A stretch of DNA of 64,000 nt from Pictodentalium vernedei (taxonomy: Eukaryota > Mollusca > Scaphopoda > Dentaliida > Dentaliidae), in contig CM062289.1 in assembly GCA_031216915.1 (NCBI GenBank), positions 443,309,587 to 443,373,586 of the forward strand, written 5' to 3'. Positions 1 through 11,000 of this stretch are shown piece after piece (position 1 is the stretch's first letter; every line of letters starts with the position of its first letter). The notes beneath the pieces were generated by a model that was given only the letters and a program-made list of their open reading frames with translations, made no database searches and was not told the DNA's origin. The position numbers were made by a program, and so were the translations under genes.

Positions 1-2346
1 CAGTGCGGATTAGGGACAAGAATGTAATAATTATCATTTTACTCACTTCACAAACAACCTTCATTCCCGTCGGATCCTGATAGCAGTTTTCGCTTTTTTT
101 GGATAAAGAGTATGGATTCGTAAGGCATCCTCGATTTTCCTCCTTCCGTTGTTTTTCCCAACTACAAACTGAGCATTTTAATGAATTAACAGACAGCAAT
201 CCTAAAATGAATAAAAATGGTGAGATTGTGGGAAACAAACAAAAATTAAAAAACACCATGCCTTTTACACTATCCGTGCCATGAATAAAAGTGTCCTACT
301 GCCACAACAAATCATAAAATGAAGAACAAATAATGATTGGACATTATTTATGTTTTCAGATTCATAGTATCTGAAATGCCGGAAACTTTAATATATAAAA
401 TATTTTGATTTGCATTATGCTTTTAAAGTTAGATAACCTTTAGGACAAAAATATTCTAAAATCTCGCATTTCATAGTGAACACTTCATCTTTCCCAACAC
501 TGAGCTCTCGGATGGTTTCACTCCGAAGTATGTAATACACAGCAAAGTGGCGAGTCCATTTTGTATTCGTTGGAGATTTAGTAATAATATAATCCTACAA
601 CCCTTATAGAGCTGTAAAATTAAATTATTGCTGATCTTCCAAGCTATTTACGATGCATCATGACATCGTGTCAGCGAATGCTACTATTTTCTTAATGCAA
701 ACAATTCAGCATGATGAGTTGAAAGAGTTAGTATTTGCAATCAGATAAGACGATTCTGGAGCCATTGTCACACTACTCCAACCACTAGCAAAAGCGTCCA
801 CTAACACTGTAGTAACGATCCGATGAGATTTTACATGTTCATGCTCTTTCGAATTGGACAACTTGACTACATTGCTGTGGTGCTCGACTATACAGAGTTG
901 AATTTTATAACAACCTCTGCCAATGCTGACTTGAAGTGTTGCTAACATCGTGGCTAGAGTCTACCGTATGGCCGACCATCGTAGCAATATGACCAACGCT
1001 ACGAACGTATGAAGCATTTCGAACTTTGGAGTGGGCATGGTCGTAGAAGAGCATCCACATACTAATATCTATATTAGTGACCAACGTGCCATGCTGAGAT
1101 GACAGGAAAACTCAAAGCACTTGGGACTAAAGCATCTCTAACGTTGAGAAACGTGCAGATTTATTTTACTCCTTATTCAACAAATTTTCTCGATGGTTCG
1201 AAACTTGTGGGGGGAATTTGTTAAGTACAGAGTCAAAAATAACAGATTATAAGTGGGAATCTTCAATCACATCTTGAGCGTAAAGACTATGAGCACTTTT
1301 TTCTGCTGATTCTCAGTTAGATTAAAATAAACGGAACCCGAAGGAGCAATACATGTTCTAGGTCTTTGTATTTAAATAGTAAGAGGTCAGCTGACTCTCT
1401 GTGGTGGCGGCAGAGGTGGTGGTGTTATATGCAAACAAATTATAACATTTTTTCTCTTCAGTTTGTACATAACGACAGCAAACTGGGGAATATAGCGTGG
1501 CCATACCTATGCTGGAGCAGGTGCGTGGCCAGGTATCTACATTGGAGGGGGTGGTGGAGGGGCCGTGGAATCTTTTGTGAGGTCAAAGCATTTTTCATGT
1601 TGCGGGCATATCCCGAACATCAAAATCTCGAGCATCACGCGTGAATGTTTTTGAAAAATAAACCCCAATTGGTGCTATTGGAACACATTTTGTTGTTAGA
1701 AACAACTACAATTTACTCCAAGTGTGGTATGTCATTTGTTGAACATCGCAGGCAGCAGAATTCAAGATTTTAGGAGGTAGGGTTTCTGGGGTGCCATAAC
1801 AACACCCAACCCCCCCCCCCCCCCCTCCTCTCCGGCAACGCCACTGCACAACAGGTTTCACTGAAGACGATATAAGGGTTGAGAAGTTTATTTTTTCTCT
1901 TTTTGTCTGAATTGTTGCCGTGCTGGTCAGTTGGGGAGAATATCAAGTTAGTAAAATGAAGTTTTAAGACCGCATTCCTCCTTACACACAGGTTGAGTAC
2001 TTCTGTACTTAGGCACGTATGATTGTAAAAGTTAATCGAGTTAATGATTCACACACGTGTCTTTGTTTATCCGAAAATCGGGATTGTTGTGCAAGGGTGA
2101 TTGCTGAATAATTATGATATTTTTAGAAACATTTTCAAACGCCCAAGTGCAAATGATACAGATAAAATAGAGTTTTCTTGGGTGCTTGATAATCAGGCCG
2201 ATCTAACCATATATTTGTTACTGTTCTATTCGTAGCAACGGTGGTATACAATTCAAACATTCCACTCACAATTTAATGTTAGTAAATGGTTTCACTCAAA
2301 GTATATACACAGAACGACACTCGTGTGTGAATAGGTTAATCGATAT
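1..2346. other. No recognisable gene; AT-rich sequence with a poly-C run
   Basis: I see no protein family, RNA gene or complete repeat here. Short open frames (for example 1366-1644) have glycine- or tryptophan-rich translations that follow from GTGG-type simple sequence and are not convincing. A poly-C run near 1809-1826 is followed by a motif resembling the inverse of a CAGTGGCG hAT end (about 1833-1846), so a decayed hAT-like element may end there. No partner end was found. Confidence 0.4.
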
Positions 2347-2417
2347 GTGTGTTTATTACATGCCTTCACGTCTATAAAAAAATATTAGAAGGACACTCAG
2401 TAATCAGTTTGACAACT

Positions 2418-2459
2418 CGTCGCATGGGACATAGAACATTCTAGCACTCAGGCGACGAA
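2418..2459. repeat. Short palindrome-family insertion (half copy, CTAGAATG type)
   Basis: This 40-odd base unit reads CGTCGCATGGGACATAGAAC and ends GGCGACGA. It is one arm of the full 67 bp palindrome at 30436-30502. The homologous site in element E copy 2 (reverse complement of about 52555-52580) lacks it and reads GACAACTATCAAC, so the empty site is visible. The junction trinucleotides ACT and AGT could be an imperfect TSD or an extension of the palindrome. Confidence 0.55.
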
Positions 2460-2524
2460 GTATCAACAAAGAGAACACATTTTATCGCCAACCAAATTTA
2501 CGAGGGGAACCCGTGTTACCAGTT

Positions 2525-2563
2525 CGTCCCCTGAGTTCTAATGCCTACTGGCACATAGAACAC
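2525..2563. repeat. CCTGAGTT palindrome, truncated copy
   Basis: One arm and the loop of the 65 bp palindrome that is complete at 38581-38646, 39111-39179, 45147-45215 and 52019-52085. The missing arm reappears at about 3915-3936, on the far side of the segment that splits element E. Confidence 0.5.
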
Positions 2564-3914
2564 TGTCAAGGTGATAGCTAAAAGTTGCGATTTTGTTGTA
2601 TAAAAGTGTATATATCTTTGATAATTTTTCTCGTTCAGGCCAAGGTGTAAGAATGTGCGTTTATATCACGGACCCCGGGAACCGATTTGTCACTTGCACA
2701 GGCAATCAATAACTCAAACTTTAGTAATTAAGCGTGAAATTTAATGTCCATTAGGACGCATTTGTTGAACGCCACACGGGCTATCCGATAACTGATCAAA
2801 GCAGGTCTCTCCCATAATTGTTATCTACGTAATTATGACCACTTGATAGGTGGTTGTTGTAGAAAACAGCACATCGTATATGTTCTGGACACACACCTAT
2901 ATTACGCAGCTAGCCTGTCTCCGAAATGTCAAAAGATACGAAAGTGCTAGTCTTTCAAAGGAACTTTAAAGCGAGTGTTAAATTAAGATAGATCTAAGCG
3001 GCCAAATTCAAGAGAAGCTATTAAACTGAGAATTAATGTTCAGGCTATCTAAATAAAAGTCGGGGGATTTCTCGAAAAATTCATTCCAGCCAATTCCAGT
3101 CTGAAGGTGTGTGAGGCTGTGGGTCGTTGCGTGTAGATGGAGAGGTCCCATGCCATAGGTTAGAGGGGGTGCCGCATCGATGCGAAAGTATAAGCATGTT
3201 GTGAAATAAGGGGAGCCACATAGCTCATATTTAGAATAGGAGCAGTCGCGGGCCAAGTCGGTGGCCATATGTGAGAATAGGATCAGAAACACGAAGTACG
3301 AGCTCAGGGAGCTATTTGAATTTAGGTAAACGGCATTACCTATTTTAGAAGGCAAACCATAAATAGGCAGAGTAGGCTTTGCCTGCATGAACATTATTCT
3401 AAGACAAACGTAAGTGGAAGTTTAACCCATTGGTGGCGACTGCTTGTGTGAAAAGCGTCCAATAAAGTGACAATACGCAAGTGGCCTTGCGACAGCAGTG
3501 GAAGGGGGAAGAGAAGAGACGACCAAGGAACCAATACCAGCGAAGAGGAGAAAAAACAGCGACAACAGAGAATCCGGGCCCGCAAGTGACTCAAAAACTG
3601 TGCGTAGGGGGTGATTGATGTTTTGTATTCTTATTCTTATGGATTCCATGTAAGTCACAAAGTATCATATTTATTTTTCTTATATATGTATTAAAATTGT
3701 TGTTTTCAGTGAACCCCTGTTGATTTATGCTTTTCGAGGAAAAGTTATTAACCCCTTCAGGATAAGAACCACCTCAACAAATGTGAAACGGGCGGGTTCG
3801 TTACGGCGAGACATACGTTCACGCACGGGTTCAGACAACACTCCTTGAGTTATGGCTGAATACGCGGCATGAATCTATTCCCCCCAGCAACGACAAAGCC
3901 CCGGTTTCCGACAA
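2564..3914. other. Unrecognised segment splitting element E copy 1
   Basis: This 1.35 kb is absent from element E copy 2. ACAC occurs at both junctions and could be a 4 bp TSD, but this is weak. The open frame 3008-3394 (minus, 128 codons) resembles no family I know. No terminal inverted repeats were found. Confidence 0.3.
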
Positions 3915-4236
3915 ACACATTGGAACTCACGGGATTATTTTTAGCTATCACTAGCTATTCAAATTGTAATTGCTGTGCTCGATTTGTAAAAAAAATCCAG
4001 TGAAATTTCGCTTCTATTTAAAAATAGTCAGTCAACGATTTCCTTACCGCACATATGTGCGGAACAGATTTTCATTTTCCTCATGGTTTAGCATTGCTGT
4101 AGATGGGGATGAAGCTAAGCTGACATGAAGACCTGATTGGTTGCAGGTAGCGCAAAACCACAGTTTATATGTGACTGGAGGTCCTCTGTCCGATTCGATT
4201 CGCATGGCCCTACATTAACGCCGTCTGAAAAAAATT

Positions 4237-4256
4237 GGGGGGGGGGGGGGCGGGGG
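4237..4256. repeat. Poly-G run
   Basis: A homopolymeric G run broken by one C. Such runs recur (24251, 25567, 25735, 47352, 55805, 60051) and are likely places for assembly error. Confidence 0.8.
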
Positions 4257-4356
4257 CAACGCCTTCCCTAACAAAGAGCCTACCCCCAACGGACTCAGCG
4301 GTGCCTGCAAGTACACTTCTCCTCCAGCTTAACAAGAGAATGATACAGAATTTTAA

Positions 4357-4598
4357 CCCTTTACCCAACGCAGACGATATCAAAATTTATTATTTTAAAT
4401 TTAATTTTTTTCAAATTTTTCAAAAAATTTCAACAAAACCATATCATGTGACCCCTCGTTGGAACGAGCTCATCGAGCTCGTTCCAACGAGGGGTCACAT
4501 GATATGGTTTTGTTAAAATTTTTTGAAAAATAATATTTTTTCAACTGCTGAATTTGCATATTGCGCGGGCGGATGCGGACGATTCGTTAGGTAAAGGG
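4357..4598. mobile_element. piggyBac-like MITE, subfamily A
   Basis: A 242 bp element with ends CCCTTTACCCAAC and GTTAGGTAAAGGG. TTAA lies on the left and TTAC (one change) on the right. Its centre is a near-perfect inverted repeat of about 80 bp around GAGCTCATCGAGCTC. TTAA target sites and CCCT ends are features of the piggyBac superfamily. The family assignment is inferred from these ends alone, since there is no coding region. The centre is shared with subfamily B, but the flanks of the hairpin differ. Confidence 0.75.
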
Positions 4599-5091
4599 TT
4601 ACAATCTGTTTATTGAGTACATGCTCATAGCAACCCATGATACCTGTACGTTCCCTCGAGATCATTATAGAGAGATTAACACACACTAGAACTGTCTTGA
4701 GAGACTAATAAATTCTCTTTAACAAATCAGCTTGTGAATAAAATTCCCACAATATTAATTGAATAGAATGTGCTCGGCAGGTGCAAACAAATTTGTATTT
4801 TGAAAACGCCCTGTTCCACTTTGACATTAATTGGGTTACACCACCTGACAAGAAACGTCGGCGTAACAAACGTAATTACTTCTAACAGGTTCAAAACCAG
4901 TTCTTCTGTGAATGTTATATGTCTTATCTGTAAGGAATTTGACAGATGCTTTCATGAATACATTCGGTTCCCATTTGTTTTTTTTGCGTGTGGTTATTTT
5001 TTTTTGTTCGTTGATACAGATTTTTTCATCGAAGAAAATCTTAAAGAATTTGGAATATTTACTGTAAAAATCGGTTGTTTGTCGTTTTGTT
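4599..5091. other. No recognisable feature
   Basis: AT-rich sequence. A 130-codon open frame begins at 4770 but runs on into the SINE at 5108 and has low-complexity aromatic content, so I do not regard it as a gene. Confidence 0.4.
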
Positions 5092-5107
5092 TTTGCTTTC
5101 ATGTTAT

Positions 5108-5499
5108 TTATTTATTAAGGTTTCACGGCACTTTAACAGCCAGGGTCCTATCGTGCCGGTGACAGTTTTACGGGTGGAGGAAGTCGGAGTACCCGGTGAG
5201 AACCACCGAGCAATGACGAGCAGCTGCCAGATCCCCAGCATCGTAACTACGCATTGCAGCATAGGCAGGGTTAGATTGATTGAAGACATGCGCACCATCG
5301 ACTTGCTGTACGCCTTAGTACACACCGCCATCGTGCCCCCATGTGGACAATCGGGGTGAAGTGCCTTGCCCAAGGATGCAACGTGGGAGTCCGAATCGAT
5401 CGCTCAGGCGGTCATACATCCAAGGATTAACAGGGGCTCGACGTTGCTTAACTTCGGTGATCTGACGAGAACCGGTTACCGCAATGCCACCGCGCCCCC
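5108..5499 (-). mobile_element. tRNA-derived SINE, full length, type 2 tail
   Basis: Read on the minus strand, it starts with a tRNA-like head, then a conserved core containing CTTGGGCAAGGCACTTCACC, a GGTACTCCG block and an (AAAT)n tail. A perfect 16 bp TSD, TTTGCTTTCATGTTAT, lies at 5092-5107 and 5500-5515, which fixes both ends. Bases 5400-5480 of the head differ from other copies and may be a separate small insertion or divergent head. SINEs use a LINE reverse transcriptase in trans; none is encoded here. Confidence 0.85.
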
Positions 5500-5515
5500 T
5501 TTGCTTTCATGTTAT

Positions 5516-6160
5516 CAAGCATTCCCCATATATTGTAACGCGCAACAGCACGCATATTTCCACACACAACACGAAGATTTTTGTCAGTGCAATCATATTA
5601 CTCCAAGAATAAAGAAATTTATTTTGAAGTGAACAAAGATGTCGCCATAGTGACGGAATGCCTAAAGGGAAGATGTCGATACTTCCCAGAAAAAACGGCG
5701 ATTCTGGTCAGTCGCAACGCTATCATTGATTAAAGGATAACAGATAGCCCTTTCTCCATACACATGACGTTTTTTACACAGTCTTATGATTTATGTGGCA
5801 AAGTGATGCTTCGCCAACTTGGGGATCACAGTTTCTGATTACGTTACGGTTACATGTGCAAAACCACAGTTCGTTGTCTGTTTTTTTTATCATTCGACAC
5901 TTAAAAGTCTATAGACAGATTATTAAACACATTCAGTTTATTTTAGCGTGAAACGATGATCGCATTTCCATGAATGAGTTTCTTGTAATCAAACGATTAG
6001 CAACTGGTGGTATGTCATTAGTGAGATAATGGATTACATAAACGCCATTTTGTGACGTCGGCGTATTTTTGCTTTTGTTCTAATTAACGAACTTTGTATG
6101 CAGCTGGAAATGCAAGGCTTCTCTTTGGCGACTGCACTGGTATTTTGCGGTAGCAGAAAG
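5516..6160. other. No recognisable feature
   Basis: AT-rich unique-looking sequence between the SINE and the foldback. No coding signal or repeat was recognised. Confidence 0.4.
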
Positions 6161-6367
6161 CCGGTGTAAAAGGAATGGAAGTCCGTAGGAACGTTAGTCC
6201 CTCTGGACTATTATTCCGCGGAATTATAGTCCTAGGTCAAACATTTCTAGGAATAGTAGTCCGCTGAACTACTATTCCTAGAAATGTTAGACCTAGGACT
6301 ATAATTCCGCGGAATAATAGTCCAGAGGGACTAATTTTCCTACGGACTTCCATTTCTGTTACACCGG
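6161..6367. repeat. 207 bp full-length palindrome
   Basis: The two halves, each about 102 bases, are near-perfect reverse complements, beginning CCGGTGTAA and ending TTACACCGG. The arms are built from repeated short motifs such as GGACTATTATTCCGCGG. It may be a foldback element; no clear TSD was seen. The minus-strand open frame across it is a by-product of the palindrome. Confidence 0.8.
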
Positions 6368-6745
6368 CCTTTAGACTGACTGAATTTAGGGACATCAACA
6401 TTAGCAGAATTGAATGAATTTGGAGGTACTGGACCCGCCGGATTGCCTCCAACTTCAACTAATTTCCAGACCTTGAATTTCCCAGGCGCCTTGCCTCAGT
6501 GCAGATGCGAAAAGCATTTTGGGTAGGTGTGAAATCACCTGGGCCGAATTAACCTGTTTGGTCTGGAGTCACCAAATCGGGCTTGGTGGAGCTTGATGTC
6601 TCACTGGATGGAGCACTGGACTTTGAACCGAGAGGTCGACGGTTCGATCCTGACACACGCCATCACGGCGGCGTCTCGTACTAGGGCGTACTTCACATTG
6701 ATGGTGCACTATCATTCAACTGCTGTTAACTCAGCTTATACCGAG

Positions 6746-6800
<55 letters not shown>

Positions 6801-6825
6801 TTAATTTATTTATTTATTTATTTAC
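6746..6825. repeat. (ATTT)n tract
   Basis: A tetranucleotide tail of the nested retroelement, about 20 units with one change. Confidence 0.9.
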
Positions 6826-7045
6826 TGGTGCTTAAGGTCACATACTTCTGCACAATGGCTAATCATGACCACAACATGGAGATAAAGTCAAGATCAGTCA
6901 ATCGTTTATACCCCATGTTGCCTATTTTAGAGGACTCGCACCCAAAGCATTAGTGACTGGGTCCTATTTTATCAGTGAGACAGAGCTTGTCTTGTTTACC
7001 AAAGTAAACAAGCACCGCTTCACTTTCCGTGGTTCCCGCGGGGGG
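6749..7045 (-). mobile_element. Retroelement fragment with the SINE type 1 tail, possible partner LINE 3' end
   Basis: Read on the minus strand it ends GCACAATGG-type inverted, TGTGACCTTAAGCACCAGTAAA and then (AAAT)n, which is the tail of type 1 SINEs in this window. The upstream 200 bases, however, are not SINE core or tRNA head. This is what a 5'-truncated copy of the LINE that mobilises the SINE would look like, because such SINEs share their 3' end with a partner LINE. A short open frame ends at GGACCCAGTCACTAA. The identity is inference. Confidence 0.5.
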
Positions 7046-7530
7046 TATACCGAGTTAGTAAGTTGGAGAGTCAGACAGTTGCTCGCCGCTGTTCTGTGGC
7101 TCTCCGGGTACTCCCAAATACTCCACACGTAAAATTGTCTGGAACGACATGACTTTGGCTACTGAAGGTGTCGTTAAACCCCAATAAAACAGACGAATGA
7201 CCGTATATTTCTTAAACGAAGATCAAATTCTTGAAGAATTGCATCGAGGTTCCCATCTGAACTTGGCAAAAATGCATTATGTCTCCCAGATGTTGTGTAT
7301 TTTACGATTTTTCTCCGTACGATTCTCATAATTTGGTAAAGGTTAATTTCATAAAGTGCAGAGAATTCGAACTAACCTTATGTTTGGAGAAATCATAAAT
7401 ATTTTTCTCCTTTCAATAAATATCAAAGTATTTTCGGGGTATGTTGGAACAATTCAGACCTGTTTTTTTCTCAAACATTCCAACTCTTCTAGATGTTCGA
7501 CCATGTGTTGCAGATTGTTCACTGCATTAC

Positions 7531-7618
7531 AATTAAGGAATGATCGTTTCTTTTCGTCTTTGTTTTTGGGGTTCATAACTCAAGAAATAGACAAAAAGAA
7601 ACGATCATTCCTTATAAT
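7531..7618. repeat. Short inverted repeat
   Basis: The arms AAGGAATGATCGTTTCTTTT and their reverse complement flank about 35 bases. The end is TTATAATTA. Possible foldback relic. Confidence 0.6.
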
Positions 7619-7874
7619 TAAACGTTCGCGACCCAAATAAATAAATAGTGTTAGTCGTCCTCTACTTCAGCGAACAGGGACTTAAAAACTAAAACTGGTA
7701 GTTATATTATTTTTCTGGCATAAAAGAGGGCGCATATTATTGAAATGCAGATAGCAATTGACACACTTTCCAAGTCAAATGCACTTATGTCATTAAACTT
7801 TTTATTGACCAATGAATCACGTAATGCAAAGAAAACGTCATAAGCCACGCCTCTCTCAAATTTCATTCAACTGT

Positions 7875-8099
7875 TCACTTCACGTAAAAGTTACGCCCCG
7901 TGGTAGGTGGAAGTAGGCCATCAATATTACATTGTATTTTGGTTTTGACCGTTTCACGAGAACTGAAAAACACAGTTTGTAAAAGTGGAGTTAGATATAA
8001 AGCCAAATATTCTTCCTCAAATATAAAATCATTTTGATTTCCAAAAATTTCATTCAAATTAGCAATGTCAAAAGTGCCGTATTCGTCGTGACCAGCCAT
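7875..8099 (-). CDS. Small unrecognised open frame, possible first exon
   Basis: The 74-codon frame starts MAGHDEYGTFDIANLNEIFG. It is acidic at the N-terminus and does not look like a translated repeat. I do not recognise the family. No splice donor or downstream exon could be tied to it, and it could be a chance frame or a relic. There is no repeat signature around it. Confidence 0.2.
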   Translation of the reverse strand: MAGHDEYGTFDIANLNEIFGNQNDFIFEEEYLALYLTPLLQTVFFSSRETVKTKIQCNIDGLLPPTTGRNFYVK

Positions 8100-9686
8100 T
8101 GTTTACAATCGATTTGGGTAAAACGATGAACGCAGACGATCACCCAGTGTGCGTAAAAATTGAAATGTCAAATAAATACAGTTGTGAAGAAAAAGAAAAA
8201 TTGACCCACCACGGTGATTTAAATATTTTATAAATAATTTCATGGTGGTAAATTAGTAATATAAATTTATTTTTATTTTTCACATTCAGAACGTGCCAGT
8301 GTTCTAACTTCTATTGATTTGACACCATGTTGCAACTCCGAAGACTGGTATTTTAGGGGCGTGGCTGGGAGCGGACCTAATTGTGTTTTTTCGGTTCATT
8401 GAGTTATGAAAAGAAAAAAAAACAGAATCGTGTGAGCCAATCGTTTTATCTGAAAACGCATGAACCGAAAAAAAGTTTAATTATTTCAGATTTAATATTA
8501 AGGTAATCGAATGTCAATCATTTCTGGATATGAACTTATTTTTCACTGCGACATTTTGAAGTATTTCAGATCAGATCAAATAAAAATGATGCCACGACAA
8601 CTTGTCATTTCATATACAATCATGGTCAAAAATGTCCAGTCCAGACCTAATATACTGAACAACAGGGGCGGCGGACCCAAGGGGACACAGGGGGCATGTG
8701 CCCCTCCACTTCTTCCACAGACATGTTGCGTGGTTACACAATGAGTTGAAATGGGTGCATGCAAACGTGCCAATATAAGGCATTCCTGTAATATATTATT
8801 AGCAAATCCAAATAACATTTGGTGATATATTACCAACTGCAATCTGCAGTCGCCTGGTAGGATAAGCGAGTAGCATGAAAAAAATCAATGGTAAGCTCAG
8901 CATGTAGTGGAATATATTAGGAATTCTATTGAGTATGGAAATGGTTTGGGGGTCATTGACTCATATAACCCTCTGCTGCTTGGATATTGATTCTCGGAAC
9001 AGACTTATCTCTTATCACAGCCCAGTAATTATTCCTTGCCTAGGAAGTTGGTTCCAGTATTTCATCATTATAAATTCAGTCTCTCATATTTTCTTTTCTT
9101 TCCACTTGTTTTCTCAATTGTCCTTTCATACTAGAAAATGCTTTACAAGCTACCAAGGTTTGATTGATTAGATCTTTCTCATCGTCTTCTCATTGTTATT
9201 TGTAACTGTTGTGTGAGTGGAGACGGTCACTTATAAGCTGTTAGCTTACTGCCGAATCCACACCATAGATTATTGTTAGAAATTGTACATAGTGAAGAAA
9301 TTTTGAAATAAATATTGTTTAAACTAAATGACATTTGGTGAAGGAATCTCACCTCCGGTCGCTTCGGTCCGTTTCTCCTACTTCGACCAAGGCTAGCCTT
9401 CGGGTTGTGAGATGATTGATGTAGAAGAAATGGACAGGACAGTGACCACACCGCGGCATGCTCATCTAAACGAGGCACTATAGTGTGTCTTTTACCGATA
9501 TACGATTGTAACTTTCTCTCCCACTCCGCCGAACCAGGGTAGCCTTGAAAATGTGCGCCCCTTTACTTTTATCGAACTTCCGCCGCCTCTGCTGAAGTTT
9601 TGTAAAGTTCATTATAAACAGTGTACTGGTTGGAAGTCCTTTATAAAATGTACTTTTCTGATGTTAAAACAATTTTTTTGTTATGA
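8100..9686. other. No gene recognised; possible hAT end near 8666
   Basis: AT-rich sequence. Around 8666-8710 a motif CAGGGGCGGCGGACCCAAGG resembles a hAT-like end of the CAGGGGCG type, but its partner was not found. An A-rich tract lies near 8411. Frames here are short and unconvincing. Confidence 0.35.
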
Positions 9687-9694
9687 CTATTGAC

Positions 9695-10233
9695 TAGGGC
9701 TGCCACGATTTTTTTAATTTGGGAATCGATTAATCGTCGCAAATAATCGATAGTAATCGATTAATCGTACCTAGGTGACCCTCCCTCACCCTTTCTTTGA
9801 AGTCGTTAAAAATGAAGTTGAAGTCAGTTGACCTACCTCAAGTAAACAACGAAGACGATCCTCTTTAAGATACATTCGAAGCTTTGATGTTCTGAACTTT
9901 TGAACCGTCAGTGTAATAATCAAGACCGGTCGGCAGTTGCGAACTTCGCAACTGCCGACCGGTCTTGATTATTACACTGACGGTTCAAAAGTTCAGAACA
10001 TCAAAGCTTTGAACGTACCTAAAAGACAAATGCTTCTAATGGCTTCTTGAGGTTTAACGTCGACGTTCGTGACCTTTTACCTTCAGAAACAATAGTTTTT
10101 TATCCAATTTTTTTTTAATTATTAAACGTCTAAAACGGGGTAAAATTTACCGATTCTTCGACAACGAAAAATACTAATCGATTTCGGCGTAAACGATCGA
10201 CAATCGATTATTCGATTAGTCGTGACAGCCCTA
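9695..10233 (+). mobile_element. hAT-like MITE, TAGGGCTG family (copy 1)
   Basis: A 539 bp element with ends TAGGGCTGCCACGATT and CGTGACAGCCCTA, flanked by a perfect 8 bp TSD CTATTGAC (9687-9694, 10234-10241). An 8 bp TSD with a TAGGG end is typical of hAT transposons. The centre is a long hairpin with arms of about 80 bases (TTGATTATTACACTGACGG). The subterminal regions carry repeated ATCGATTA motifs, possibly transposase-binding repeats. No coding capacity. Confidence 0.9.
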
Positions 10234-10379
10234 CTATTGACGTCAACAAAAAAAATTCACTCTAATAATAGAAATAGTGTTTCCAAAATTATATGGAGGT
10301 GTTTGTCTGTGTGAGTGTACACTAGCACAGTCGTCCGTTTGAGGACCTGATTTTGATAGCACACATTTACTTCGTGCAC

Positions 10380-10716
10380 CAACAGTCTGTTCGAGGACCT
10401 CGAAAGACTAGAGGTGAACGTCAAGGTTGGATAATCCCGGCGACAAAACGTCAGGATACAGCAACATTCCCAATATCTAATGTTATGAAGCGGAAATCAA
10501 CTTCAAGTTACGGTCACTGGGAACTTGACCTTTGGCACCTGGCCACAAATAAACAGGACTCTTCGTGTCAAGTTTGGTATTGATGGGTCTAGTGAAACTT
10601 TAATTAAAGAGTGGAAACCATGAAAAATTGTAAGTTAAAGGTCATTATGACTTTGAACTTTGACATGACGGCCCCAAAATAAATAGGGTTTATCATTCGA
10701 TCGGCACAGCGAATGC
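10380..10716. repeat. Old dispersed repeat with AAGGTCA units
   Basis: Degenerate units of roughly 110-120 bases contain AAGTTAAAGGTCATTATGAC and CCCAAAATAAATAGGG. Similar sequence resumes at 11460-11830, so the two MITEs between them interrupted one old repeat. Repeats of this AAGGTCA type are common in marine invertebrate genomes; the class is not known to me. Confidence 0.5.
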
Positions 10717-10720
10717 GTAA

Positions 10721-10963
10721 CCCTTTACCTAACACGAAAAGCAGACGACACTTGCAAAAAAAATTCTTGAATAACTATTTTTTTTTCATTTTTTGTCTCA
10801 AAAACATAGGTTATGACCCCTCATGGGAACGAGCTCGACAAGCTCGTTCCCACGAGGGGTCATGCCCTATGTTTTTGAGACAAAAATGAAAAAATAATGA
10901 AAATTAATTGTCGATTTTTGAGAATAAGGCTGGCCGTTTTTTTCCGTTACGTTGGGTAAAGGG
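10721..10963 (+). mobile_element. piggyBac-like MITE, subfamily B
   Basis: A 243 bp element with ends CCCTTTACCTAAC and GTTGGGTAAAGGG. GTAA lies on the left and TTAA on the right. The central hairpin has arms of about 65 bases around GAACGAGCTCGACAAGCTCG. Subterminal motifs are AGCAGACGACACTTGC and the GGCCGTTTTT block. Confidence 0.85.
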
Positions 10964-11000
10964 TTAATTAATGAGGAGACAAAATTACACTAAATGAACA

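Larger units (their letters stand above)
2347..4110 (-). mobile_element. Element E, copy 1, apparently split by a 1.35 kb segment
   Basis: Bases 2347-2563 match the reverse complement of 52640-52015, and 3915-4110 match the reverse complement of 52030-51850. In copy 2 (51535-52636) these two parts adjoin. The outer end reads TTTATTACATGCCTTCACG, matching an end of copy 2. The split falls inside the CCTGAGTT palindrome, so sequence 2564-3914 looks like a later insertion or rearrangement. This copy also carries an extra half palindrome at 2418-2459. The superfamily is unknown; no transposase is visible. Confidence 0.45.
6580..7192 (+). mobile_element. tRNA-derived SINE, type 2 tail, split by a nested insertion
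   Basis: The head carries a B-box-like GGTTCGATCC at about 6653. The SINE breaks off at 6748 and resumes at 7046, with a perfect 12 bp TSD TATACCGAGTTA at 6737-6748 and 7046-7057. The 3' part ends GTCGTTAAACCCCAATAAAA, the second of two tail types in this SINE family. The head is diverged, so this copy is older than most others. Confidence 0.7.

Noticed and set aside
3008-3394. 128-codon minus-strand frame
   Set aside because: No recognisable domain, no splice or promoter context. It lies in the unexplained 1.35 kb segment, so I leave it uncalled.
4440-4515. Rho-independent terminator
   Set aside because: The hairpin is the centre of a MITE family found at many loci in eukaryotic DNA.
4770-5162. 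130-codon frame
   Set aside because: It runs into a SINE, is rich in F and C from T-rich DNA and has no homologue I recognise.
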